Positions 30,701 through 40,519 of a DNA stretch of 64,000 nt are shown here, in pieces. How positions within the stretch are numbered: position 1 is the first letter of the stretch; each line of letters starts with the position of its first letter. Origin of the DNA: Luidia sarsii (taxonomy: Eukaryota > Echinodermata > Asteroidea > Paxillosida > Luidiidae). The position numbers and the translations under genes are program-made. The notes below the pieces were generated by a model, which saw nothing but the letters and a program-made list of their open reading frames with translations, was not told the origin of the DNA and did not search any database. Where the stretch lies: assembly GCA_949987565.1 (NCBI GenBank), contig OX465113.1, positions 695,764 through 759,763 on the forward strand, in the 5' to 3' direction.

Positions 30701-33700
30701 CTCAAAGGCAGTGTATATCACCTAGTTTCAATCCTGTTCTTATTCGGGCAAGCTCCATCAAAGACATGCATTGTGCCTTTGGATTGTTTTGACCTTTTGC
30801 CCAGGCTCCTAACCAGAAGGATAGTTTGGTTTTGATCAAACATGCTGGCATCCTAACAGGAAATTATTTGATATTTGAGATGTTTGAGAATCAGGATAGT
30901 GGGGATATTGCTATCTACACATGCTGTGCATTGTGTCACAAACCTACATGGGTGTGTATTTATTACAGAGGAAACCCATAAATATATATGACACAAATGT
31001 GCATTGAAGGCTTGTACAACATTGGTAAAGGTCAAAAGATTGCCACAGTTTGTGTGTTGAACCATTAAACATGAAAAAAAAATCCTACGAAGGTTTTAGC
31101 TCAAATTGTGATCAGAGAAAGTAGAAAAGGGTAGAAAAACGTCAAGGTTTTTGGAACATTCTGTAGTGTAAGAAATAGTTTATTACTTGTGAGTAATAAA
31201 CTATTTGTCGATGTTTGAGTGAAGATTTCTAGGGAAGTACAGCATCCCAGACCGTAAGATTTCAACATGAGGATTCTATCATGACCATCTACAAACTGTG
31301 TAAATTAGAAGTAAATCTGTGGACATTGATGTTTTCCGATCTTGGGCCTTTAAGACCTTACATGTATATTTGTATAAGCGATTGGTTCTTTAAGAGCCAT
31401 CCCACTCAACAAAAGAGCGAGTTTCATGGTCTTAAATCTACTCGCAGTGTATGCATACCTACGTTGTAAAGGCAGTTTAGTCATAATCAGACCCAAGCTC
31501 TTTACAAGGAAAAACACCCACATATGTGTCTTCTTAGTACACTTATATCAAGAATGGCATTTTTATAGGCCTACTCTCTAAAGCCGGCCTAACCGATGAT
31601 GAGAAAACAAGCATTCCTTTAAGCTTGCATGCTGTTATGCTGTTACAGTTACGTACACGTAGTTACTGCCAAGATGCTCATAAAGAATGACTTGTGACAG
31701 TTGTGGTCTTGAATAGTTTCCCATATTTATAGGACTTTGCCCTTCTGCTTGGTAGAGTTTAGGTCAGAGAGGAATGTGTCCCAGGAAAATATCAACTCAG
31801 TCTCTCCTTGCAGCTAAAACAAACGGGAGCAACTTAACTATTTATTTGATTTAAAAAAGAGGATAGGAAGTTTGACTGGACTGAGACTGGGTTTAAAAAT
31901 GGGGGGGGGGGTATTTCAATTTTCCCATCACTTTTATTTTGAGTATGGAAATCTGCCTGTCTGTCTTTTGACAGCTTTCTAAAGAAACTTGACATACTCT
32001 GTCTTTTTGTTGAACATTTTGAGCTGAATCTTTGAACAAGTTTTACTTTGTTGCGTGCTAGCGGCTTGGTGTACAATATCCTGTCCCAACCCAGTGGGAT
32101 CCGGATGTGTCTGGTTTCAGTCAGGACATAGCCTTGTGTCCTGGACCAATGAGGAGGCTCCCTTCTGGCCTACATTCCCTCACCATTTCCTGCTGGTTTC
32201 CCCTTGTTATTCATGATACACAAATCTGCAGATAAAGTCTGAACTCAAGGACATCCCTTGGCCAAATGAAGGGAGATACTACTGGCAGTGACATGGACAC
32301 TGAATTGGTCCATTCCTCTTCCCTCAAAAGATTACAAAAAAACGATCTACAGTAGGAGTGGGCTGAAGCAAACAGACAAACAAGCAAACATTCATGTAAA
32401 CAAGCATACAAGCAAGCGAGCAAGGCAGCAACCAAGCAAGTACACTCTAAGCTAATAAGCAAGCAAGGTGTAGCTTACAAGCAAGCATTATGGGAGCTAA
32501 CAAGAAAGCAAGCTTACAAGCAAGCAAGCTAACAAGCAAGCAACCTAACAGGCAAGCAAGCTAAAAAGCAAGCAAGCAAGCATGCAAGCTGGCAATCAAG
32601 CAAGCGAGTAAGCAAGGGAGTGAGCTTGCAAGCAAGAAATCTAACAACAAGCAAACGACTGCCTGACTGTACCAGTAAATGTACACTGTACGTGCATGTT
32701 TGCAGTTTGCACTTTGCCTAGTGTATGCTGTACAAGGACAAACTACTTGGAGCTACCTGTACATGTCCATGGCTCAGTCAATAAACCTAGGACTTCACAT
32801 TGAAACAAGATGGGCCGTCACAATGTGAATAGAATGTACATACAAGGAGTACATGCACACAGACACTGTTACTAGCCTCTAAGTAGGGATAAGCCACCAC
32901 TCCATAGGATGGTGGAGAGACTTAAGAAACAGGCTATTGATAATTTGCATCAATAATTGGTTTTGTCTTCTTCTTTTTCTCTTACAGTACATCAATGGTG
33001 GAGACCTAAGCAGCTTACTGTTGGACAATAAGGTTCACCTATCATGGCTTTTACGGATGGGATTGGCCAAGGACATAGCATCAGGCTTGAGTTATCTCCA
33101 CCTTCACGCTGTCATTCACCGAGACCTTACGTCCATGGTAAGGGCTCCTAGGTCCAAAACTGTGTTTATAAGACAAGCTATTCCTTGAGGCAGCCTCCAC
33201 CCACAGTGCTCCAACCCATCAACTGATCAAAGTGATTTACACAAGACTTGCAAACTCCTTACTGACTAAAATGAGCAGAATGTAAATCTCAAAAGTATGA
33301 TGAGACTGATAGAGTCGGACGTTTTGATACTAGCAGGACCTTTCTCAAAGGCAGTATCGTATAGAGAAGAAAACTAAAAGGATAGCCCAGATGAAATACA
33401 TGCACACATACTGCATACCAGATGTACATGTACATGCACACTTGTTGAAATTTGACCCAGTTAATTACCTTAAACCCACTTACACCTGTAAAATGCATAT
33501 TAATGATAAGTACAAGTGCTTCAACTGTTTTGTATCTACAATGGGTTAAAGATCAGCAGCTAGCCTGCTCCTGTAACTTAATTGGATTCTGTAGAAGGCA
33601 GCTCAGAAAACAAGAAGCCTTTTATTTGGGCTCTGGTTTCTTGTTACACCGGGGAAACTTTGTACAATAGGCTGTTATTCAACCCTGTTGAGGTGGAACA

Positions 33701-36700
33701 CAAGTAGAAGCTGAAAGTTATCTTTAGCTTACACACTCAGGTTTTTTTTGTGGCCCACAGAAAATTTTACAAAATGCATACAGGCAAAGTAAAGTGCAAA
33801 CATCTGTGAATATGTGTGCTTGTATTTTTTGTTCTGCCTTTGAGAAAAGTCTTGCTAAGATCAATACATCATGATCCTCTTCAGCTTTGATTGCTGTCTA
33901 TTTGTTGATAAAATATTAATTTAAGAGGTCTAATCCTGAGTGTTGGACTGAAAGCTTGATCATAATTATGGGGGAAAAAAGATAACGACCAGTATGTGTT
34001 TGTAACATTCTCCCCATCCTCATTTGGCTTTTGTCCTACTGCAACATTTACTTCTTCTTATCTCATTTATCCAGTCAGTATTTTTTGCCGAGTCGCTTAC
34101 TTGGTTAAAGCCAAAACTAAATGTACTACTTGGCCAGCTGACAAATGTTTGTTGAATTTCCAAACCTGAACCAAAAGGAAGTAAGCTGCATGCACTGTCA
34201 CTGACTGTAGCTACATGTAGTATGCATTGGATCAAGGAGGTATTAGAAGAGCTCCTTGATTGGATCAGGCTATGATGAAACATTTTCACAACAAAATTTG
34301 ACCATGTATAGTGTGATCTTGATTTCGAGTTTTATCATAGATTATTCTGCTGTCCCATGTACAGTAGTTCTCCATAATGATATCGTGAGAAAAACCCACT
34401 AAAGAAAAAAGTTTATATACTTTTTGTTTATTTTCTTTGTTTTGTGTTTAGAACTGCCTTGTGAGAAAGAATAGCAACGGATCAATGCATGCATTGGTGG
34501 CTGACCTGGGACTTGCTGCTAGGATACCAAGGTACGTAGGTCAGGGGTCACCTTGTGTGAGGTCAATTCTTAGGCTCCTAGCAATTGGTAAGCTAGCAGT
34601 AATAAATCAATAGGGACAATTCAAGTGTATTTCTATTTTCATTCTCTAGTTTTCGGGAAACAACTGCAAAGATTTGCCTGCAAGACCAAAGTTAGGTTTT
34701 TCTTGTCCGTCATTGTTTACTGAAACAAAAAGGAAAAATAGAGATTATTTGTGTGGGAAAATCTAAGGTATTTTAAATGATTCTAAAGTCATAAAAAAAG
34801 AAGGAGTTGGAAACTTCTTGCTGCAAGAATTGATTGAAATACATAAATCTCAAAAATATTAAGGTGTTTGACATTTTGATCAAGACAGGACTTCTCAAGG
34901 GCATCAAGAGTGGATTTCCTTGATTTGTTTCGGCAGTGAATTTGGTCAGAACCTTGATAAAGAAAACCCCTTTCTTTTACCTCTTACAGAGAGATGTCAG
35001 AGAAGCTAGAAACAGTTGGTACTCCATTTTGGGTGTCACCAGAGAATCTCAAGGGTCAATTCTACAATGAAAAGGTAAAAATCTGCTTCTTAACAATTGA
35101 AATGCTACATACATGTAGCCTCAATGTATCCCAATACTGTTCAGTTAAAACTTAAGCATTGACATTATCACTGTCACTTTGAATCTAAATAATCTGAGAT
35201 GAATAGGAGTGGGTGGTTCTGAAAATAGTTTACAGTATTTACTTGACATTCCAGAGGGAATGTTTAGCTGGCTCCCAGAGACCACATCAGAGAAGAGAAG
35301 AGACGAGTTGGGTTAGATAATGCAAATATGGTGGCTGAAGACGGAAGGTTCTGGAAATCATTCCCACATAGTGCCATCATAACAATGCACTCGTTATCAA
35401 AGTGGAAATCCTGAGATCATGTTTTGATCACAATTGCTATCATTGAACTGCTTATGTCCAGGATGTGGTTGCACCATATGCTTAATTTCTTCTTTGGTAG
35501 ACCGTCGATTCAACAATATTATTTATGCCTTCTTCTTTGGTAGATTTGATTGTGGCTGTACAGTCGTATCTTAGATGTACTGGACATAGGCGATGGGATA
35601 CACATATCTTCTTTGCCCAATTTCATAGAGTTGCTTAATCGAGAAAACCTGCTAAGCGTGACAAATATTCCTTGGCTCAAACAAGATTATTAGCTTTTTT
35701 TCCAAGTGATACTGATTGTGATGCATTGGGATAAATTGGTGATTCGCAAAAATTACAAGTGGAAATTCAGCTGGCAATCTTGGCCCAATTTCATAGAGTT
35801 GCTGAAGCATGAAAATTTGCTAAGCAGGAAAAGTCTTGTGTTAACGGGATTGCAAACCACACTGCGATGAAGTGTCAAGAGCTTTGGACTTGTATTCCAC
35901 TCTTCTTTACTTAGCATTAAACGTTAGTGAAGTTTTGGTTGGCAAAGTGATCTTGTGAATTGTGATAACTTGTACTTTTTTAAGGCAAAATTTGATGCTT
36001 CAGCATTTCTGTGAAATTTGGCCCTGTTTCAATGAGCAATGCATTTCAGCAGATTTTTGGTGCTTAAGCGACTCTATGAAATTGGCCCCTGGTTGTAGCG
36101 TGATGTTCAGTCAAGTTACGAGTCTCTCATTCTCATCCCTGTTTGGGAAATCTTTGACTTCATTCTCTCCTGTGTGTATTTCTAGACGGATTTGTTCTCC
36201 TTTGGTATCATCTTGTGTGAGATCATTGCACGGATCACGGCCAATCCTGATGAACTTCCTCGGCTACACGTACGTTCTGCAGAATAGACGGATTGTGCGA
36301 CCACTGTTTACATGCCATCACGTGACTTATAGTGGGTATTTTTTCATCCCATTCCGCACAGAGCAGCAATGGAAATGTACAAAGAAGAATGTGGACGATG
36401 TCTTCTTTGCTCATTTCCACTTCTGTACTGCATCAAATGAGATGCAAAAACCCCACTGATGGCATGTAAACATTGGTCACGCAATCCGTCTTTTCTTTTC
36501 TTTTTTCTTTTTTCATTGCACTTCATACTTTACATGTAAATCTCAGGCAACCAGTCTCTTATAAACCCGGCGGTCGATTTCATCAAACTCATCGTAACTT
36601 AAGATCAATTGCAAGGCAGTGGAGATGCACAGAAACCATAGGAGAATTACGAGAATTATCCATCGTAAGTTGAGTTACGATGCATCGTAAGGCTTTGTGA

Positions 36701-39392
36701 AATCCACCCCAGCAAAGATAGTCGACTATATGAGTTTGTAAAGACTGCAACCTGGAGATAATAGTCTGCCGATGTGTTAAACCAGAGGTCTCGGGTTCAA
36801 ATCCCAGTTCAGGGAAGTCTTCTTTGCCATTTATCAATTTGTTTTAAAGTATTTCCTTTACTTTTTTCATTTACAATAACCAGTTTTGAATTTCATGGTT
36901 TTAATGATAAATTCTCAGAAATTCCATCCCTTTCAACCTTCCATTTCAATTTCTTAGGATGGTTGAATACCTGGAGTGTTGAAGTTATAAAAAGTTACTT
37001 TTCCAAAATTTTCTTTATTCTCAAAAGTTAACTTTTCTCAAAGAAAGGTCCTGCTAGGATCGAAACATCAGGCCCTCTAACTTTCGAGATTCGTGTATTG
37101 TAGGTCATTTTAGTCAGTGAGTAGTTTGCAACAGTTGTTGTATTAACTTCATTTTCTTTTTTCCTTTCAGAATTTTGGCTTGGATGTTGAAGCATTCCGC
37201 ATGATGAGTGGCAACTGTCCTGAGACACTGCTCCTGCTAGCTTTTAGCTGTTGTGATGTAAGTGTGAGGGGACCCCTAGTGGTTACCAACTCTTTTCAGA
37301 GATAAGACTTGAATGTTTTCTTGGTGGAAATACTAAGTGGAAGGTTTGCAGTGACACCATGTAACACTTCGCTTTCGAGTTACAAGTTAAAGTGGCAAAT
37401 GTGCTCTGCCCTGCCCTGCCCTGCCCTGCCCTGTCCTGTCCTGTCCTTCCCTGCACTGCTCTGTCCTGTCCTGTCCTTCCCTGCCCTGCCCTGCCCTGTC
37501 CTGACCTGCCCTGACCTGCTCTGTCCTGTCCTGTCCTGTCCTGCCCTCCTCTGCCCTGACCTGTCCTGCCCTGCCCTGTCCTGTCCTGTCCTGCCGTGCC
37601 CTGTCCTGCCCTGCCCTGTCCTGTCCTGCCCTGCCCTGCCCTGACCTGTCCTGCCCTGACCTATCCTGCCCTGTCCTGTCCTGCCCTGACCTGCCCTGCC
37701 CTGCCCTGCCCTGCCCTGCCCTGCCCTGCCCTGACCTGTCCTGCCCTGCCCTGACCTGCCCTGCCCTGCCCTGCCCTGCCCTGCCCTGCCCTGACCTGTC
37801 CTGCCCTGCCCTGCCCTGCCCTGTCCTGCCCTATCCTGTCCTGCCCTGCCCTGCCCTGCCCTGCCCTGTCCTGCCCTGTCCTGCCCTGACCTGCCCTGCC
37901 CTGCCCTGCCCTGCCCTGCCCTGCCCTGCCCTGCCCTGCCCTGACTCAAAAGAAGCTCCATCCCATTTACTGCCTAGCAGAACACTACTCATTAACTGCT
38001 TTGTTTTTTTACCCCTACATGTAACTCATGAGACAGATGGAGCCATGCAAGCGGCCAGCTTTCACCGAAGTGGTCCTCAGCATCAGAAACATCGAGACAG
38101 ACTTTGCCCGGCAGACAAAACGGCCCCCGTTGCTATCAGGTAAAAACAGACTACTCTAATGTCTTCAGTTGCAACCCATCTTTGATATTCCATTAAGACT
38201 CAATATTCCTGATAGAGAAAACAATTCCAGACAGCTGATCCAGTATGGCCACGCACTACAGTAGACCAATGATGAAATTACTAGACTCGGGCCACAGTTT
38301 TTTGACACCAATTAGTGGGAAAAGTCTGTTGAAAGTTGTGTCTGGCTCACCGGAGGGGGAATAAGTGCTTCTAATTTGCTCCTTAAAACATACTTGGTCA
38401 ACTCCAATGAAACACTGAGTAGCCAACAGAGAGTAAAATGAGTTTTCCAGACCACTATCCATGTACATGTACGTGTAGGTTCCGCATTGAGTTGGATGAT
38501 CAGATCAGAGAGGGCCTACATTTCAACTCTAGAAGGACCTCACTAGGCAGATTCTGCCTTTGAGAAAGGTCCTGCTGGGATCGAAATGTCAGGCCCTTTT
38601 ATATTTTCTATAGAATTATATGGTGGTCATTTTAGTGAGTTACCAAATTTCAAAATTTTTGTTTATTACTCAAGGTGATTGTATTGGCAACATTAAGACT
38701 AGTCTTTTCATTAATTTATCATCCATCTGACTTTCTTCTCCTAAGGACGTTTGAGATCTCAATCCACAGTCATCAGTTATGAGGAAGCACCCCTGCCTGA
38801 GGCCAAGTCCCGCCTCATGCGATCCCCGCGCAACTCTGTCGTCCGCAGCCACTCCGACTCCGGATCCCGACCCCGCCACCTGCCCAGCGTCTCCAAGAAG
38901 TGGGTGAACCCCTTTGACACGCCCCACCTGAAGAACGGCCAGACCAAATTGACGGCGCAGACGTCCACCGCCCTCTTTGAGCTGCCGGAGGAGATTCTGG
39001 AGAGTCTTCAGGCTATGTGCATGGAAGACGAAGACGAAGAAGATGAAGACGACTCAGAAGAAACCAGCCAATCCATGAGAAAGAGATCTAAGTCACTGCC
39101 TAATTCACCGACCATACACAGAGTTGGACGCAAGTTTGATGAGAACACCAATTATCTGGAAGTGGGAGGGGACCTTGGCAAAGAGCTGTCAGTAGCTGAT
39201 CGTCGGAAGACTCTATCACCAGGCTTTGTGCCGCCCAACTGGCTGGAAGGATGGAGAACGAGGAGCAAGACAGCCTCAGATTTGACACAGTGTGACTCGG
39301 GATTGGGCTTGCTTTGCGATGAGCATTTGGGACAGCCTGAAGGAGAGATTCGCAGACAAGCTAACATCATCGAGACACTTGAAGACGCTTGA
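21147..39392 (+). CDS. TESK-like dual-specificity kinase (10 exons, complete)
   Basis: Probable orthologue of TESK1/TESK2, cytoplasmic LIMK/TESK-family kinases that phosphorylate cofilin on Ser3 and so control actin turnover. Exons: 21147-21740, 24154-24275, 25677-25725, 32988-33137, 34452-34531, 34990-35074, 36186-36269, 37171-37257, 38037-38139, 38746-39392. The total is 2001 nt, 666 residues plus stop, with every junction in frame. Kinase landmarks are GRGFFSEVYK (glycine loop), VLVLKMN (ATP-binding Lys), IHRDLTSMN (catalytic loop), VADLGLA (DLG in place of DFG), WVSPEN and [13 protein letters not shown]. The tail keeps WVNPFDTP and RSKSLPNSP, as in TESK1. It differs in an N-terminal region of about 190 residues. 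It lies about 9 kb from the Tie-like gene, in the opposite direction. Confidence 0.9.
22732..22875 (+). mobile_element. MITE-like element (TTTCACAAAGCC family) copy 1
   Basis: It starts GGGGTGGATTTCACAAAGCC and contains TTACGATGCATCGTAACTCA. Related copies are at 36570-36716 (reversed) and 39433-39582. The ends are imperfect inverted repeats (GGATTTCACAAAGCC versus GGTCAATTTCATGAAACCC in copy 3). Confidence 0.6.
23100..23600. repeat. ACATGT array with 72-bp higher-order period
   Basis: Runs of the palindromic hexamer are punctuated by AGGCCTACATTATGTACATG at 23321, 23393, 23466 and 23538, intervals of 72-73 bp. It is a minisatellite built from a microsatellite. Both strands give the same Cys/Val/His/Met-rich spurious frames. 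Confidence 0.85.
24154..24275 (+). CDS. TESK-like exon 2: beta3 lysine and alpha-C helix
   Basis: Acceptor GTCTGCAG and donor GTGAGA, phase 0 to 2. It encodes VQHKQTGQVLVLKMNNSQSS, then IQEIQLLKKLQHPNII. The Lys in LVLKMN is the ATP-anchoring residue, and the Glu in IQEIQLL is its likely salt-bridge partner. Confidence 0.85.
24316..24414. repeat. head-to-head pair of tRNA-like 3' halves
   Basis: A minus half (GACTGGATCAGGCTGCAAAC) faces a plus half ending GGTCTTGGGTTCGAGTCCCG. It lies just after TESK-like exon 2 and has the same architecture as 11342-11438. Confidence 0.6.
25375..25430 (+). repeat. hammerhead-like repeat copy, diverged
   Basis: GGAGGTCCTGCTAGCATGGC, then TTCAAAACGTCAGGTGC. 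An insertion breaks the stem. Confidence 0.5.
25465..25645. repeat. hammerhead-like repeat, inverted pair
   Basis: The minus copy (GCCTGACGTTTCGATCCTAT, CAGGACC) and the plus copy (CCTTTGAGAAAGGTCCTGCT, AGGATCGAAATGCC) sit head to head. The pair ends about 30 bp before the exon 3 acceptor. Confidence 0.7.
25677..25725 (+). CDS. TESK-like exon 3: beta4-beta5 and hinge
   Basis: A 49-nt exon between TCCTTGCAG and GTAAAG, phase 2 to 0, encoding LLGVCVHEAKIHGLIE. TESK1/2 have LRFMGVCVHQGQLHALTE at the same place. Confidence 0.85.
26930..27065 (-). repeat. hammerhead-like repeat copy
   Basis: GGGCCTGGCGTTTTGATCCT, AGCAGGACCTTTCTCAAAGG and the shared AATTTGCAAAGTGTTCACTG tail. Confidence 0.6.
28555..28700. 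repeat. hammerhead-like repeat, near-perfect inverted pair
   Basis: GTGGGCCTGACGTTTCGATC...AGGACCTT meets AAGGTCCT...GATCGAAACGTCAGGCCCAC with almost no spacer, giving about 36-bp arms. The shared tail follows. Confidence 0.75.
29757..30215. repeat. AG/GGAGA purine tract
   Basis: About 460 bp of GAGAGA with GGG interruptions and a G-run near 30025-30038, in TESK-like intron 3. All purines are on the plus (transcribed RNA) strand. Confidence 0.9.
30655..30715 (-). repeat. hammerhead-like repeat copy
   Basis: GTGGGCCAGACGTTTCGATC followed by CTAGCAGGACCTTTCTCAAA, a well-kept half copy. Confidence 0.6.
32370..32645. repeat. GCAA/AAGC tetranucleotide tract
   Basis: Degenerate CAAGCAAG and CTAACAAG repeats in TESK-like intron 3, just ahead of exon 4. 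Confidence 0.8.
32988..33137 (+). CDS. TESK-like exon 4: hinge to catalytic loop
   Basis: Acceptor TCTCTTACAG and donor GTAAGG, phase 0 to 0, 50 codons. It reads YINGGDLSSLLLDNKVHL and later LSYLHLHAVIHRDLTSM. HRDLTS is the family-specific catalytic loop. The residue before the metal-binding Asn is Met, where TESK1/2 have Lys. Confidence 0.9.
33241..33352 (-). repeat. hammerhead-like repeat copy
   Basis: GTCGGACGTTTTGATACTAG and CAGGACCTTTCTCAAAGGCA, with the tail (GCAAACTCCTTACTGACT) to the left, in TESK-like intron 4. Confidence 0.6.
33832..33880 (+). repeat. hammerhead-like repeat copy, decayed
   Basis: GCCTTTGAGAAAAGTCTTGC, then TAAGATCAATACATC; the GAAAC element is lost. Confidence 0.45.
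34452..34531 (+). CDS. TESK-like exon 5: catalytic Asn and DLG motif
   Basis: Acceptor TTTGTGTTTAG and donor GTACGT, phase 0 to 2. It encodes NCLVRKNSNGSMHALVADLG followed by LAARIP. The metal-binding Asp is kept. DFG has become DLG, a conservative change seen in some active kinases. Confidence 0.85.
34843..34903 (-). repeat. hammerhead-like repeat copy, decayed
   Basis: TTTGACATTTTGATCAAGAC, then AGGACTTCTCAAGGGC. The outline is kept but the core is lost. Confidence 0.45.
34990..35074 (+). CDS. TESK-like exon 6: activation segment
   Basis: Acceptor CCTCTTACAG and donor GTAAAA, phase 2 to 0. It encodes REMSEKLETVGTPFWVSPEN, then LKGQFYNEK. The WMAPE of TESK is WVSPE here. EKLETVGTPFW aligns with EKLAVVGSPFW. 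Confidence 0.85.
35611..36090. mobile_element. MITE-like cluster with ATTTCATAGAGTTGC ends
   Basis: GCCCAATTTCATAGAGTTGC occurs at about 35615 and 35782, and its inverted counterpart CGACTCTATGAAATTGGCCC ends at about 36088. A fragment sits near 41877. This looks like one or two inverted-repeat elements in TESK-like intron 6, with no coding capacity. Confidence 0.6.
36186..36269 (+). CDS. TESK-like exon 7: alpha-F helix
   Basis: Acceptor TATTTCTAG and donor GTACGT, phase 0 to 0. It encodes [20 protein letters not shown] then PDELPRLH, matching [27 protein letters not shown] in TESK2. Confidence 0.9.
36570..36716 (-). mobile_element. MITE-like element (TTTCACAAAGCC family) copy 2
   Basis: The reverse complement of the copy 1 layout, ending GGCTTTGTGAAATCCACCCC. 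It lies in TESK-like intron 7. Confidence 0.6.
36776..36814 (+). repeat. tRNA-like 3' half
   Basis: AACCAGAGGTCTCGGGTTCA followed by AATCCCAGTTCAG, matching the right half of the other SINE pieces. Confidence 0.5.
37034..37150 (+). repeat. hammerhead-like repeat copy with tail
   Basis: AGAAAGGTCCTGCTAGGATC, then GAAACATCAGGCCCTC and the tail AGTTTGCAACAGTTGTTGTA. It ends about 20 bp before the exon 8 acceptor, so it is next to, or part of, that pyrimidine tract region. Confidence 0.65.
37171..37257 (+). CDS. TESK-like exon 8: C-lobe
   Basis: Acceptor TTCCTTTCAG and donor GTAAGT, phase 0 to 0. It encodes NFGLDVEAFRMMSGNCPETL then LLLAFSCCD, clearly the TESK NFGLD..AF....G.CP..FL.L...CC segment. 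Confidence 0.9.
37340..37384 (+). repeat. terminal fragment of the 5732-type element
   Basis: AGGTTTGCAGTGACACCATG followed by TAACACTTCG. It directly borders the pentanucleotide array. Confidence 0.5.
37403..37944. repeat. CCCTG pentanucleotide array (GGGCA on minus strand)
   Basis: About 540 bp of CCCTG with TCCTG and ACCTG variants between TESK-like exons 8 and 9. The minus strand carries long series of GGG separated by two bases, a classic G-quadruplex pattern. The open frames on both strands come from the stop-free unit. Confidence 0.9.
38037..38139 (+). CDS. TESK-like exon 9: end of kinase domain
   Basis: Acceptor ATGAGACAG (purine-rich, weak) and donor GTAAAA, phase 0 to 1. It encodes MEPCKRPAFTEVVLSIRNIE, with the conserved CKRP..F. 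The frame joins its neighbours exactly. Confidence 0.85.
38505..38650. repeat. hammerhead-like repeat, inverted pair
   Basis: A decayed minus half is followed by GCCTTTGAGAAAGGTCCTGC, TGGGATCGAAATGTCAGG and a remnant of the tail, just before TESK-like exon 10. Confidence 0.6.
38746..39392 (+). CDS. TESK-like exon 10: C-terminal tail and stop
   Basis: Acceptor TTCTCCTAAG, phase 1, with the TGA at 39390-39392. The tail has several basophilic-kinase-type serines (RSQST, RSPRNS, RSHSDS), then KKWVNPFDTPHLKNG, an acidic run (EDEDEEDEDDSEE) and RSKSLPNSPTIHR. The VNPF and RSLPSSP motifs are shared with the TESK1 tail. RSHSDS and RSKSLP could be 14-3-3 sites (inference). Confidence 0.85.
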
Positions 39393-39432
39393 TCACAGCA
39401 GGGTGCTTGGCTGCAAGACAGAGATTGGCTGA

Positions 39433-39582
39433 ACAGGGGTGGATTTCACAAAGCCTTACGATGCATCGTAACTCAATTTATGATGGACAACCCATCGTGA
39501 GTGTTTACAGGCCGTATGGTTTCTGTCCCCCTTATCGTGTTCCGATTGATCTTAAGTTATGATGGGTTTCATGAAATTGACC
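39433..39582 (+). mobile_element. MITE-like element (TTTCACAAAGCC family) copy 3
   Basis: It starts GGGGTGGATTTCACAAAGCC about 40 bp after the TESK-like stop codon, so it probably lies in the 3' untranslated region. Confidence 0.6.
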
Positions 39583-40336
39583 AATGAACCCCTAAAATGA
39601 CGAGAGATTGTGGCACCTCATGCATCCATTGTGTCTTCAGTACAGAAGCAGATAGCCAGGAACCTATATGGTTTGTTATTTTACATCTTACGGTGTGTAT
39701 CTAGACTTTTATATGCATTTCTATAAAAATAACAATTAGATGCGGATTGTCAGCTTTTTAGCTGACAGAGTGAAAGGTATTGCTTGTGTGGTTGAAATAG
39801 ACAGCTGTGAAGCAATGCGATTTCACTGCTAGGGAGAATAAGTGTCTTCCATCTTGGTCCCTGTCTAAATCCATTGGCTACAGATAGAAATACACAAGGT
39901 CTCTGAAATGAGGTCTGCATTATGTAACATTCCTAGATCTTGAAGGTTTCAGCGTTTTGCCGTTTATTGTCAGATCTTTTATGTAAATCATGGGCGATAC
40001 CGGTATATCAACCAACATAAACATGCACATAAGTATATGCATTAGAATGAACTGCATAGGTACATCTACATGTACAGTATGTGGCCTTTCCATGGAGTGC
40101 TAACCAATTTTCACTGGGAACTCGTTCGGAGTTTGAGTTGTTACAATGCACCTGGCCCACTGAATCCAGGCACCACTATTGTCCAAGTTTTAAACAAAGA
40201 CTTTTTTCAACCTACCACAAAACAACATAGCATGACAAAAGTCACATTCTGATTGTACCAGATACACAAAGTGTACTCTTACTGATTTATTTTACAGCTA
40301 TTTATTCTTCTCGATTGTTCAGCAAGTTTTTAAAAT

Positions 40337-40519
40337 CACAGTGGCTGTTGTTACGGCAGTCGTCCGTGTTGTTCCCTGACTTGATTGTATTTCGTCCGCA
40401 TTGCAGGCCGGTTGAACCAGTCTATTAGCTGATAGTCTGGTTCCAAGAGCTAAACATCCTGACAAATACTGTGAAGTCAGGGAACCACACGGACGACTGC
40501 CGTAACAACAGCCACTGCA
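40337..40519. mobile_element. 183-bp MITE with 9-bp target duplications, copy 2
   Basis: Reverse-oriented relative of 16834-17016, with the same length and inverted ends (CAGTGGCTGTTGTTACGGCA). It is flanked by TTTTAAAAT at 40328-40336 and 40520-40528. Confidence 0.8.

Noticed and set aside
35962..36459. 165-codon plus-strand frame overlapping TESK-like exon 7
   Set aside because: It runs through a MITE and the intron; only 36186-36269, in a different frame, is supported by kinase homology.
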